Origin: Desulfoferrobacter suflitae
GTDB taxonomy: Bacteria > Desulfobacterota > Syntrophobacteria > Syntrophobacterales > Syntrophobacteraceae
Direction: 5' to 3'
Length of the DNA: 64,000 nt
Assembly (NCBI RefSeq): GCF_022603395.1
Contig: NZ_JAIBKA010000008.1
Span: 1-64,000 of the forward strand
Under the pieces are notes generated by a model. That model ran no database searches, was not told where the DNA came from, and was given only the letters and a program-made list of their open reading frames with translations. A program made the position numbers and the translations under genes. How positions within the stretch are numbered: the first letter of the stretch is position 1; each line of letters starts with the position of its first letter. Positions 8,672 through 16,769 of this stretch are shown here, piece after piece.

Positions 8672-10396
8672 GATCCTGAAAGAAACATAGGAATAGCCGG
8701 AAATGTGTACATGCTTGATGTCCCTGGCGATATTTCGCAGTATGTACAGTCCGAGTGCCCGCAGATCGTCCTCGTCGGCCCATCTGGTTTGCGAGGGCCG
8801 TTTGGGTCCGTCCACATCCCCAACCCTCGAACCAGTTTGAATTTCCGCAAAGACCCCTTCCTCATCCTTGGTGATCATGAAATGGACACGACCGGAAGCG
8901 TCCCGTTCTTCAAAGTGAGAGACCACATGCACAAAGATTTCTTCACACACGAGCTGGAGTGTGGACAGTTCACGGGAGGTCAGCTTCAAGGTTTCGGTAG
9001 CGTTGTTCAATTTGTCCACCAATACCGGCAACTGGTCCATGGAAGTTCCCAGTTGAAAAATCAGGCGAGGCTTGGGCATCAGATAGAATGTGGTGCTTAG
9101 AATCAATGCCACGAGCCCCCCGAAGGCGATGCCGTTGTCCAGCAGGGGCGACAGCGCAGCATGGTTGAGGGTCGGGAAAAATTCCCGGCTCTCTGCAATC
9201 ATGCCCACGCAGACCGACACTCCCACCAGCAGGCCAATCTGGCTGTTAGCCCCCGTTTGCAGGATCAAATGCAGACCGGAGTGAAACATCATGGCCAGGA
9301 TTCCCACCAGAAACCCGGCAAAGACAGGTTCCGGCATGTCCAGGATGACCGCGCTGATTTTGGGCATGCAGGCCAGAACGATGATCACTACCACCGCAAA
9401 GATCCCTACCGACCTGGAAGCAACTCCGGTCATTTTCAGCACAGGAATGTTCTCGCTGTAGGTTTCGTTGGGAATGGTGCCCGCCACTCCCGCCAATACA
9501 TTGCTTAGAGCATCCGCATAGAGTCCTCCCTGCACCCGGTCATAATCGACCTTCTTGAAATCCCGAACGGAAACGCTCTGAGCCAGCATACAGTTTCCAA
9601 TGGTCTGCACCGAATTGAGCAGGGTGACGACCACAAACACACAGAATATGGGCACATGTTGCCAACCGAAATCCACAGAAATACCCGGCCAGCTGCCGTG
9701 GGGCAGACCAAACCAGGAGGCTTCGTGCAGGTGATCAAAGCGCAGAATGCCGAATGCCCAGGCCGCCACAGTTCCCGCCCCGAAGGCGAGAAACGGCGAC
9801 CAGATCTTCAGCGTCTTAGTTCCCAGAATATTTATTCCAAGAAGTACGGCCAGAGTGATCAGCCCTACGAGAAGGTTCTGCAGCGAACCGTGATGAGCTT
9901 CGCCGGGCTCTCCCATCCATTCCGTGATGGCCAGCGGCATGAAACTGATCACGATGAGCAGGATCACCGTTCCACCCACCGCAGGGGTGATGATGTGCCG
10001 CAGGTGCCGCAGAAAGTAGGAGAGCAAAATTTCGACGGGAGCCGACAAAATCGTCATCAGGCCCAACAGAGCAAACCCGCCAAGCTGTACCGCCTGGCTG
10101 GAACAGGCGAGATAAGCCGTGGAAGAACCCATGAAGATCACATATCCGGCGCCTATTTTGCCCCAGCGCACCACCTGCAGTAGAGTGCACAAACCGCTCA
10201 CCACTATGGCGGCGAAAGTCGCAAATGCGATATGCTCCTCCGGGGCATTACCGATCTTTCCGACAATCCTTGGAAAGAGAATGACCTCCCCGTACATGAC
10301 GACCACATGCTGGAACCCCAGCACCAGAATCATCCAAAGTGGCGGAGACTCATCAACGGAATAAAGAAGTGGTTCTGCATTTGAAGGGTTCGTCAT
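8669..10396 (-). CDS. NCS2-type nucleobase permease fused to HATPase-like domain
   Basis: Residues 1 to about 440 form a uracil/xanthine permease of the NCS2 family: about 12-14 hydrophobic segments, the early FQHVVVMYGE signature, and IPNETYSENIPVLKMTGVASR, the loop with the conserved Asn-x-Thr and E-N residues. Residues about 445-575 resemble an anti-sigma-factor-type HATPase: a helix with VCEEIFVHVV at the N-box position and ALGLYILRNIARDI at the G2-box. The N-box Asn is replaced by His and the Asp-x-Gly motif is lost, so ATP binding is doubtful. The start at ATG 10396 follows GGAGAG; upstream in-frame starts lack one. Substrate is unknown. Its stop overlaps the MITE. Confidence 0.85.
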   Translation of the reverse strand: MTNPSNAEPLLYSVDESPPLWMILVLGFQHVVVMYGEVILFPRIVGKIGNAPEEHIAFATFAAIVVSGLCTLLQVVRWGKIGAGYVIFMGSSTAYLACSSQAVQLGGFALLGLMTILSAPVEILLSYFLRHLRHIITPAVGGTVILLIVISFMPLAITEWMGEPGEAHHGSLQNLLVGLITLAVLLGINILGTKTLKIWSPFLAFGAGTVAAWAFGILRFDHLHEASWFGLPHGSWPGISVDFGWQHVPIFCVFVVVTLLNSVQTIGNCMLAQSVSVRDFKKVDYDRVQGGLYADALSNVLAGVAGTIPNETYSENIPVLKMTGVASRSVGIFAVVVIIVLACMPKISAVILDMPEPVFAGFLVGILAMMFHSGLHLILQTGANSQIGLLVGVSVCVGMIAESREFFPTLNHAALSPLLDNGIAFGGLVALILSTTFYLMPKPRLIFQLGTSMDQLPVLVDKLNNATETLKLTSRELSTLQLVCEEIFVHVVSHFEERDASGRVHFMITKDEEGVFAEIQTGSRVGDVDGPKRPSQTRWADEDDLRALGLYILRNIARDIKHVHISGYSYVSFRI

Positions 10397-10578
10397 GCTC
10401 TGTCTCTCCATCGGCGGGCCCGTATTCGGTCTGAGCATCAGACAAAGGTCAAGCCGCCCGCGCCGAGCAAAGCAATCTACATCAGGCAGGGTACCGTATG
10501 CAATACGAGATTAGAGCCCCTTGAAAGTCTCCGGGCAAGCCGCAGGAGGTCGAGAACATCAGTGGCAGGAGGCAGCGG

Positions 10579-10851
10579 TTAATACCTGGGTCTGCGCTGC
10601 TGTCGCTTAGCGGGCGGCTTGGCCTGATTCACTTTGATGCTCTGATTTTTCAGTTTACTTCCGTTCAGTGCTTTCACGGCCTTATCCGCCTCCGAATTGT
10701 TGGGCATTTCTACAAACCCGAATCCCTTTGGCTGACCCGAAAATTTATCCTTTATGATATTGACACTGGTGACCTCTCCAAATTCAGAAAAAATGCTTCT
10801 CAAGTCACTTTCAGTTACCGCGTAGGACAAGTTACCGACATAGATATTCAT
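10579..10851 (-). CDS. RRM-domain RNA-binding protein
   Basis: A 90-residue single-RRM protein. RNP2 is IYVGNL (residues 2-7) and RNP1 is KGFGFVEM (about 42-49), with a basic tail rich in Lys, Arg and Gln after residue 75. Such short RRM proteins in proteobacteria and cyanobacteria bind RNA, often under cold conditions. The ATG at 10851 follows GGAGAAAGG; a longer in-frame extension would overlap the terminator upstream. It lies downstream of a cold-shock gene but is separated from it by a terminator, so the two are probably separate transcripts. Confidence 0.9.
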   Translation of the reverse strand: MNIYVGNLSYAVTESDLRSIFSEFGEVTSVNIIKDKFSGQPKGFGFVEMPNNSEADKAVKALNGSKLKNQSIKVNQAKPPAKRQQRRPRY

Positions 10852-10926
10852 AAACCTTTCTCCTTTACCATCAGCGGCGCGTGCACTACGGTCCATGGCA
10901 ACCAAACACGCAGCCAAACGACTTAC

Positions 10927-10961
10927 CAAAAAAACAAAAAGCTGGAGCAATTTACTCCAGC
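10927..10961 (-). terminator. Rho-independent terminator of the cold-shock gene
   Basis: On the minus strand GCTGGAG pairs with CTCCAGC across a 7-nt loop (10941-10961), followed by TTTTTGTTTTTTT (10928-10940). It is 44 nt past the csp stop codon and before the RRM gene start, a classic intrinsic terminator. Confidence 0.85.
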
Positions 10962-11004
10962 CTTTGCCTCCTTCGTAAATGTAGCAGACTTCTCTGAGGC
11001 CGAT

Positions 11005-11205
11005 CTAAAGTTTCTTGACTCTGACGGCTTGAGGTCCCTTGGCTCCCCTTTCCTCTTCAAAGCTCACCCTCTGGCCTTCCTCCAAACTCTTAAAACCCTC
11101 ACCCTCGATGGAGCTGTGGTGAACAAAGAGCTCCTTTCCGCTGTCTGCCGCAATAAACCCATAGCCCTTTTTGTCATTGAACCACTTCACTCGACCTTCC
11201 GCCAT
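11005..11205 (-). CDS. Cold-shock protein, CspA family
   Basis: A 66-residue single cold-shock domain. RNP1 is KGYGFI (residues 13-18) and RNP2 is LFVHHS (26-31), with an aromatic surface for single-stranded nucleic acid. Family members act as RNA chaperones and transcription antiterminators. The ATG follows GAGAGGA at about 8 nt. A terminator lies directly downstream, and an upstream region of about 300 nt with hairpins may be a long regulated leader as in other csp genes. Confidence 0.95.
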   Translation of the reverse strand: MAEGRVKWFNDKKGYGFIAADSGKELFVHHSSIEGEGFKSLEEGQRVSFEEERGAKGPQAVRVKKL

Positions 11206-11513
11206 CTTTCAATCCTCTCTTGTTCTGTCGCCCTCGTTGTTTGATCTGCCTCAGAGTTCCTGAAGAATCGTCAAGAACAGGTGAAATCCTCGATTCTCGG
11301 GATAACTCAAAGGGGAACTCCCAGCTTTTTGAGTTTATAATCGCTGGCAACTCAAAAAAGCAATGTAATTCTAAACATTGCACAACAGCCGGCTTTTGCC
11401 GGCCTTGACACTTACAGGTTACACGGATTCACCACCCTGGGATTTCACGCCCCTTGACCGCTTCCCGGCGGGTGCAACGGTTGCACGGCCAACCGCCGCC
11501 GCAACTGATCCCG
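11206..11513. other. Intergenic region upstream of csp with two hairpins
   Basis: About 308 nt with no gene. It contains GCAATGT...ACATTGC (11360-11381) and GCCGGC-TTTT-GCCGGC (11388-11403). Neither has a T-run on either strand. The hairpins could belong to a csp leader or end the secreted-protein transcript, but I cannot decide from sequence. Confidence 0.4.
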
Positions 11514-11774
11514 CTACTCGTCAACCTCCTGAATGTTTACCGGCTCGGCTTCCTCCAGTTCGAACTGGACCACATCGCCTGTTTCGAGGTCCAAGCCTGT
11601 AACCAGTTCCTCGCTAATTTGATACTCTTTGCCATCGTAGTCTTTGACTGTGTAAGTTCCGCCTTCGATGGCAATAATTTCACCCTTGATCGGTCCTCCG
11701 GCAAAAGTCGCGGGGGCAGCCAGAGAAACGATGGCCAACGCAACTACCAGAAGCCTTATTACACGCGTGAACAT
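11514..11774 (-). CDS. Small secreted protein, unknown
   Basis: An 86-residue protein with a clear signal peptide (basic start, hydrophobic residues 7-20, cleavage near ATFA-GG at about 25). The mature part of about 60 residues is acidic, with a beta-rich pattern KGEIIAIEGGTYTVKDYDGK, which resembles small OB- or SH3-like secreted proteins that carry a GEI-x-VEG-x-Y-V motif. I cannot assign a family securely. The ATG follows GGGAGG at about 9 nt. It lies alone between the csp region and mutS. Confidence 0.65.
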   Translation of the reverse strand: MFTRVIRLLVVALAIVSLAAPATFAGGPIKGEIIAIEGGTYTVKDYDGKEYQISEELVTGLDLETGDVVQFELEEAEPVNIQEVDE

Positions 11775-12283
11775 AATGCATGTCCTCCCTTTCTAACGGC
11801 TGGTCTTGCCCGCTGTGTGGTTCAGTGCCTCACAATGCGAAGTCGGCCAGACAGCTTCACTGCAATCAATCGGAGCTCCCCGGAAAGCCGTATGCGGCCT
11901 TCGGCAATCATGCATGTGGCCGTGTCACTTGCATGCTGCACCTGGCTGGTGTTCACCCAAACCGGAACACCGCACCGCACAACCTCGCCGGCAATGGTCT
12001 CGCCGTCATGGGTTGTGCCTCCTCGGCTCTTCCTCAGCTTTTCTTTTACAGGGTATGATTGAAAGTCTCAATCGATTGTTTACCGTATCATCAAAAAAGA
12101 TGGTCCCGCATCTCATTGGGCACCCTGCGAATCCTGCCCTACCATTCCACTGCATATCTGATAAACTACTGCTTGAAATTCGTTGTTGCGATGAATTAGA
12201 TAGCTGTTATGCGCTTGATGATCGGTGGCTGATTCTGCGATCTTGTTAAACCGGCAACAAAGGGGGAAGAACCCGAGTCTGTT
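11775..12283. other. Intergenic, 509 nt, no gene assigned
   Basis: Separates the small secreted protein (minus) from mutS (plus). A stretch of about 75 codons is open on the minus strand from about 12060 to 11825, with a Cys-Gly-Val-Pro-Val-Trp-Val segment, but it has no ATG or ribosome site and may be a gene remnant. Plus-strand open frames here look like chance. Confidence 0.4.
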
Positions 12284-14959
12284 ATGAGCACCAAGACCAC
12301 TCCCATGATGCAGCAATATCTTGAAATCAAGGCGAAACATCCTGATGCACTCGTGCTGTACCGCATGGGAGACTTCTACGAATTGTTCATGGATGATGCC
12401 GTCGTTGCCGCCCAAGTTCTGGATATTGCACTGACCTCGCGCGACCGGCAGGCGGAAAATCCCGTGCCTATGTGTGGGGTCCCCTATCATGCGGCGGAAG
12501 GGTACATCGGCAAGCTGGTGGCAGCCAACCACAAGGTGGCCATCTGTGAACAGGTGGAAGATCCCAGGAAGGCCAAAGGTTTGGTGCGCCGTGAGGTGAC
12601 CCGTGTGATTACGCCCGGCTTGATCTTGGACACGCAAAATCTGTCAGCCAAGCAACCCAACTACCTGGCGGCGGCAGCAGCTTCCTCCGACAGGCAATGG
12701 TTCGGCCTGTCTTTTCTCGATATCTCAACGGGCGAATTCAAGGTGGTGGAACTGGATTCCAGCGACGCGCTGGTAGAAGAGCTGTTGCGGGTATCCCCCA
12801 AAGAGCTGCTGCTTCCGGAAGGCTGCGATCCTGAGTTTTCAACAAGGCTCCAGCATCACCTGCAGACCACCGTGACCCCTCTCGGTTATGATTCCTTTGA
12901 CAGGAAACGGTCCGAGGAGCGCCTGATCGAGCATTTCCAGGTTCATTCTCTGGGCGGATTCGGCGCAGCCGAGATGAGCTGCGGCATCCAGGCGGCAGGC
13001 GCCATTTTGGCTTACATCCAGGCAAATCATCTGGGCCATTCGCCTCACATCAAAAGACTCCTGCCCTACAGCCGATCCGATTTCATGGTGCTGGATGAGG
13101 CTACCGTGCGCAACCTGGAAATTTTTCAATCCAACAGCTTTCAAGGTCGCAAAGGTTCTCTGCTGGAGGTTGTCGACAGGACCAGGACCGCCATGGGCGG
13201 GCGCAAACTGCAACAATGGCTGCGCTACCCGCTGCTGGATCTGGCTTCGATCAATGCCCGACAGCAGGCGGTCAAGGAGTTGCAGGAGAACGTTGCCATT
13301 CGTACCCAGGTCCTCAGTCTTCTGGAAAAAATCAATGACCTGGAGAGGCTGAACAGCAGAAATACCAGCGGTAGTGTCAATGCGCGCGACATCGTTTCTT
13401 TGAAAAAATCGCTGCAGGTGCTGCCCTCGCTCAAAGAAACACTGGCCGTTTGCAGCAGTGACCGACTGCGGGACCTCTGCACCGATTGGGACGATCTTTC
13501 GGACATTGCCGAACTGGTCGAACAAACATTGGTGGATCCGCCGCCCGTCAACTTCAATGCGGGGGGGGTGATACGCGTCGGGGTCCATCCGGATTTGGAC
13601 CACTATACGCGCCTCAGTCGGGACGCCAAGAGCTGGATGGCGGATTACGAAAGCAGTGAGCGACAAAAAACCGGCATATCCTCCCTCAAGGTCCGTTATA
13701 ATAAAATTTTCGGATACTTCATTGAAGTTTCCAAGGCCAATTTGCCCTCTGTTCCGGCCGAATACGTGCGCAAGCAAACTCTGGTGAACGCCGAAAGGTT
13801 CATCACCGAAGCGCTCAAAGACTTTGAGACACAGGTGCTGGAGGCGGACGAAAAGAGACTGGAACTGGAGCAGCAGATTTTTCTTGGTTTGCGCCAAAAG
13901 ATCACCCGGGAGAGTGAACGCATTCAAAAGATGGCGGCGGTTATCGCCGGGATCGATTGTCTGGCGAGTCTTGCCGAGGTGGCCGCCAGGCACGATTATT
14001 GCCCGCCACTGCTGGACGAAACCGATGAGATCCATATTGGAGAGGGACGTCACCCGGTCATCGAGCATTTCATGCCGGCAGGAGAATTTGTTCCCAACGA
14101 TCTGGACATGGATCACGACAACCAGCAAGTGCTGCTCATCACGGGACCCAATATGGCGGGCAAATCAACCATTTTGCGGCAGGCCGCCCTGATCGTTCTG
14201 CTGGCCCAGATCGGCAGCTTTGTTCCCGCCAGCGAAGCGCGCATCGGAATAGTGGATCGCATATTCACCCGGGTGGGCGCATCCGATGACCTTGCCCGGG
14301 GGCGTTCCACGTTCATGGTGGAAATGCAGGAGGCCGCCAACATCCTTCACCAGGCAACTCCCAAGAGCTTCATTATTCTTGATGAAATCGGCAGGGGCAC
14401 CAGCACCTTTGACGGACTCAGCATCGCCTGGGCGGTGGCCGAGCATTTGCACGATTTTCGCGATCGGGGTATAAAAACTTTGTTCGCCACCCATTATCAT
14501 GAGTTGACCGAACTGGCCCGGACGCATTCCAGAGTCAGGAATTTCAATGTGGCGGTCAAAGAGTGGCAGAATGACATCATTTTTTTTCATAAACTGGTTC
14601 CAGGGGCGACCAACCGGAGTTACGGCATTCAGGTGGCCAGGCTGGCGGGACTGCCCGATGAGGTGATCGGAAGAGCGCGAGAAATTCTCACCCATCTGGA
14701 AAACGAGGGGGCTCCATCGAGCCCCAGGTCCGAGCTCACCAGAAAGCAAAAACGATCTGCCTGGAACAGGGAAGCAGGAGTTCAGCTGAGCCTCTATCGC
14801 CCTTCACTGGAATGGCTGAAGGACCAGATCCTCTCCCTGGATCTTGACCACTTCACGCCCTTTGCCGCCCTGCAGGCCCTGTACGCCATCAGGGACCAAC
14901 TGCGCCGCGGCAACGCTGTAACACCGGAGGATTTAAAGAGAGGAAGCGGCGCCTTGTGA
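12284..14959 (+). CDS. mutS: DNA mismatch repair protein MutS
   Basis: An 891-residue MutS. The mismatch-reading motif Phe31-x-Glu33 lies in GDFYELF at the N-terminus. Connector, lever and clamp domains follow, then the ABC-type ATPase with Walker A GPNMAGKST at 621-629, Walker B/signature ILDEIGRGTSTFDG near 697-710 and FATHYHEL as the H-loop. Length is normal for the family. It is first of three same-strand genes (amidase, RNB nuclease follow). No mutL is in the window. Confidence 0.97.
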   Translation: MSTKTTPMMQQYLEIKAKHPDALVLYRMGDFYELFMDDAVVAAQVLDIALTSRDRQAENPVPMCGVPYHAAEGYIGKLVAANHKVAICEQVEDPRKAKGLVRREVTRVITPGLILDTQNLSAKQPNYLAAAAASSDRQWFGLSFLDISTGEFKVVELDSSDALVEELLRVSPKELLLPEGCDPEFSTRLQHHLQTTVTPLGYDSFDRKRSEERLIEHFQVHSLGGFGAAEMSCGIQAAGAILAYIQANHLGHSPHIKRLLPYSRSDFMVLDEATVRNLEIFQSNSFQGRKGSLLEVVDRTRTAMGGRKLQQWLRYPLLDLASINARQQAVKELQENVAIRTQVLSLLEKINDLERLNSRNTSGSVNARDIVSLKKSLQVLPSLKETLAVCSSDRLRDLCTDWDDLSDIAELVEQTLVDPPPVNFNAGGVIRVGVHPDLDHYTRLSRDAKSWMADYESSERQKTGISSLKVRYNKIFGYFIEVSKANLPSVPAEYVRKQTLVNAERFITEALKDFETQVLEADEKRLELEQQIFLGLRQKITRESERIQKMAAVIAGIDCLASLAEVAARHDYCPPLLDETDEIHIGEGRHPVIEHFMPAGEFVPNDLDMDHDNQQVLLITGPNMAGKSTILRQAALIVLLAQIGSFVPASEARIGIVDRIFTRVGASDDLARGRSTFMVEMQEAANILHQATPKSFIILDEIGRGTSTFDGLSIAWAVAEHLHDFRDRGIKTLFATHYHELTELARTHSRVRNFNVAVKEWQNDIIFFHKLVPGATNRSYGIQVARLAGLPDEVIGRAREILTHLENEGAPSSPRSELTRKQKRSAWNREAGVQLSLYRPSLEWLKDQILSLDLDHFTPFAALQALYAIRDQLRRGNAVTPEDLKRGSGAL

Positions 14960-14984
14960 TAGTGAAAAATCTCTGTGATAATAG

Positions 14985-16769
14985 ATGATTAGAATGAAGC
15001 GAGGAACATCCACAGCAAGATTTTTGTTGGCCTGGATCATGCTGCTGGCCTTCGGCCGCCATGCCGTCGCCATGTCTTCCGGCATTGACCAAATGTTTGA
15101 AGAAGTCAGAAAAAATTATTATGCCGGCCTGTCCCTCCCGCAGCAGCAGCAAGCGGCGGCACTCAAGGAACGCATCCAGGAGTTCAACCGCCTATTGACT
15201 GAAGATCGCCAGGGCAGGTACCGGGACAAATGCCTGTACCTTATCGGGCAAAGCTACCACCGCTTATACGATGCCACTCCAACGGCTGAGTACTTGAAAC
15301 AGGCCCAGCAATACTACCGACAACTTGTCCATGAGTTGCCTAAAAGCCCCCTGGCCGACGATGCCCAATACCTGCTCGGCATCATCTACCTGGAAGAAGA
15401 TCCGTCACAGGCCTATCTGGAATTTGTCAAAGTCGGCATCTACTTCCCGCAGGGCGACATGCGCCCCAGGGCAGAGGAAAAGGCAGAGCAGTTGAAAACC
15501 CTGCTCAGCTCCCAGAAAGCCACCGATAAGATTGGTTCCACCAGCAGCGCACCGGCCTTCGCATTTGCCTCCGGCTCAGCCGCATCTCCATCACTTCCGT
15601 CCAACACTCCCAAGCAGGCGGTGTCTCAGGAAAAACCAAGCGGTTTGAACAAGTTGAGAGACATTCAGCATTGGGCCGGCGACAACTACACTCGAGTGGC
15701 CCTGTACGTCAGTGAACCGGTTAACTTTCAGCGCCACGACCTTCCGGCCGAACCCAAGATCGGATTGCCCGACCGCATATATATCGATCTGAAAAACTGT
15801 ACGGTAAATCCCTCCATCGCGAGTAACATAACGGTTGAGGACCGATTTCTCAAAAGGATGAGAGTTGCCCAGTACGATCCCACCCAGGTTCGCGTGGCCC
15901 TGGATATCGAAGACATGAAGTCCTATAAAATTTTTTCCCTGGCGGACCCTTACCGCTTGATCATCGACGTTCAGGGCAAGCGATCCGAGCCGGCAACGGC
16001 CCGGAAACCTGAAGAAGTCATCATCCCCAAGGGATCGCAAACCTCAACGCTGGCTCGACAATTGGGCCTCCAGGTGGGGTGTATCGTCATCGACCCTGGC
16101 CATGGCGGCAAAGACAAGGGAGCAATAAGTCCAAATGGTCTCTATGAAAAGGACATCGTCCTGGCGATTGCCAAAAGATTGAAGCAAACCCTGGAGCGGA
16201 CATCAGGCTGTCAAGTGATTCTTACCCGAACGGATGATCGATTTCTCTCCCTGGAAGAGCGCACCGCCATCGCCAACACCAACAGGGCGGATCTGTTTAT
16301 TTCGATACACACCAACGCCCACGAGGATCGCAATTTGTACGGCACGGAAACGTACTTTCTTAACCTTTCCAACGACAAGGAATCGGCGCGAGTCGCTGCC
16401 CTGGAAAATGCGACCTCAACCCGAAAGATCAGCGATCTGGAAAGCATCTTGAAAGACATCATGCTGAATACCAAAATCAACGAATCCGCCAAACTTGCCA
16501 AAACGGTGCAGCGCAACGTGATCACGAACCTTAAAAAAACTTATGACAAAGTCAAGGACTTAGGAGTCAAACAGGCTCCCTTTTACGTGCTGCTCGGGGC
16601 TGAAATGCCGAGCATTCTGATCGAGACCGCGTTCATCACCAACAAGCACGAAGAACGACGCCTGCTCGACAAGAATTTTCAGTCACGCCTCGTTGCCGGA
16701 ATTTCCTCGGGTATCGGTGCCTACATCCAGCAGATGAAACAATTTGCCAATGTGGGAGGCGCACGATGA
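14985..16769 (+). CDS. amiC: N-acetylmuramoyl-L-alanine amidase, TPR-AMIN-Amidase_3
   Basis: A 594-residue exported peptidoglycan amidase that removes stem peptides from MurNAc, normally at the septum. A signal peptide covers about residues 11-30. A helical TPR-like segment follows (about 45-185), a linker rich in Ser/Pro/Ala, an AMIN domain (about 220-335) that directs septal binding, and the zinc Amidase_3 domain (about 360-585). Zinc ligands are visible: DPGHGG, the Glu in LYEKDI, and SIHTNAH, with the catalytic Glu in ILIETAFI. The start is uncertain: ATG 14985 lacks a good ribosome site and 14994 is an alternative. It overlaps the next gene by 4 nt. Confidence 0.92.
   Translation: MIRMKRGTSTARFLLAWIMLLAFGRHAVAMSSGIDQMFEEVRKNYYAGLSLPQQQQAAALKERIQEFNRLLTEDRQGRYRDKCLYLIGQSYHRLYDATPTAEYLKQAQQYYRQLVHELPKSPLADDAQYLLGIIYLEEDPSQAYLEFVKVGIYFPQGDMRPRAEEKAEQLKTLLSSQKATDKIGSTSSAPAFAFASGSAASPSLPSNTPKQAVSQEKPSGLNKLRDIQHWAGDNYTRVALYVSEPVNFQRHDLPAEPKIGLPDRIYIDLKNCTVNPSIASNITVEDRFLKRMRVAQYDPTQVRVALDIEDMKSYKIFSLADPYRLIIDVQGKRSEPATARKPEEVIIPKGSQTSTLARQLGLQVGCIVIDPGHGGKDKGAISPNGLYEKDIVLAIAKRLKQTLERTSGCQVILTRTDDRFLSLEERTAIANTNRADLFISIHTNAHEDRNLYGTETYFLNLSNDKESARVAALENATSTRKISDLESILKDIMLNTKINESAKLAKTVQRNVITNLKKTYDKVKDLGVKQAPFYVLLGAEMPSILIETAFITNKHEERRLLDKNFQSRLVAGISSGIGAYIQQMKQFANVGGAR

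Noticed and set aside
11806-12249. 147-codon plus-strand frame before mutS
   Set aside because: Cys/Arg/Ser-rich with no ribosome site; overlaps another random frame and the upstream region of mutS.
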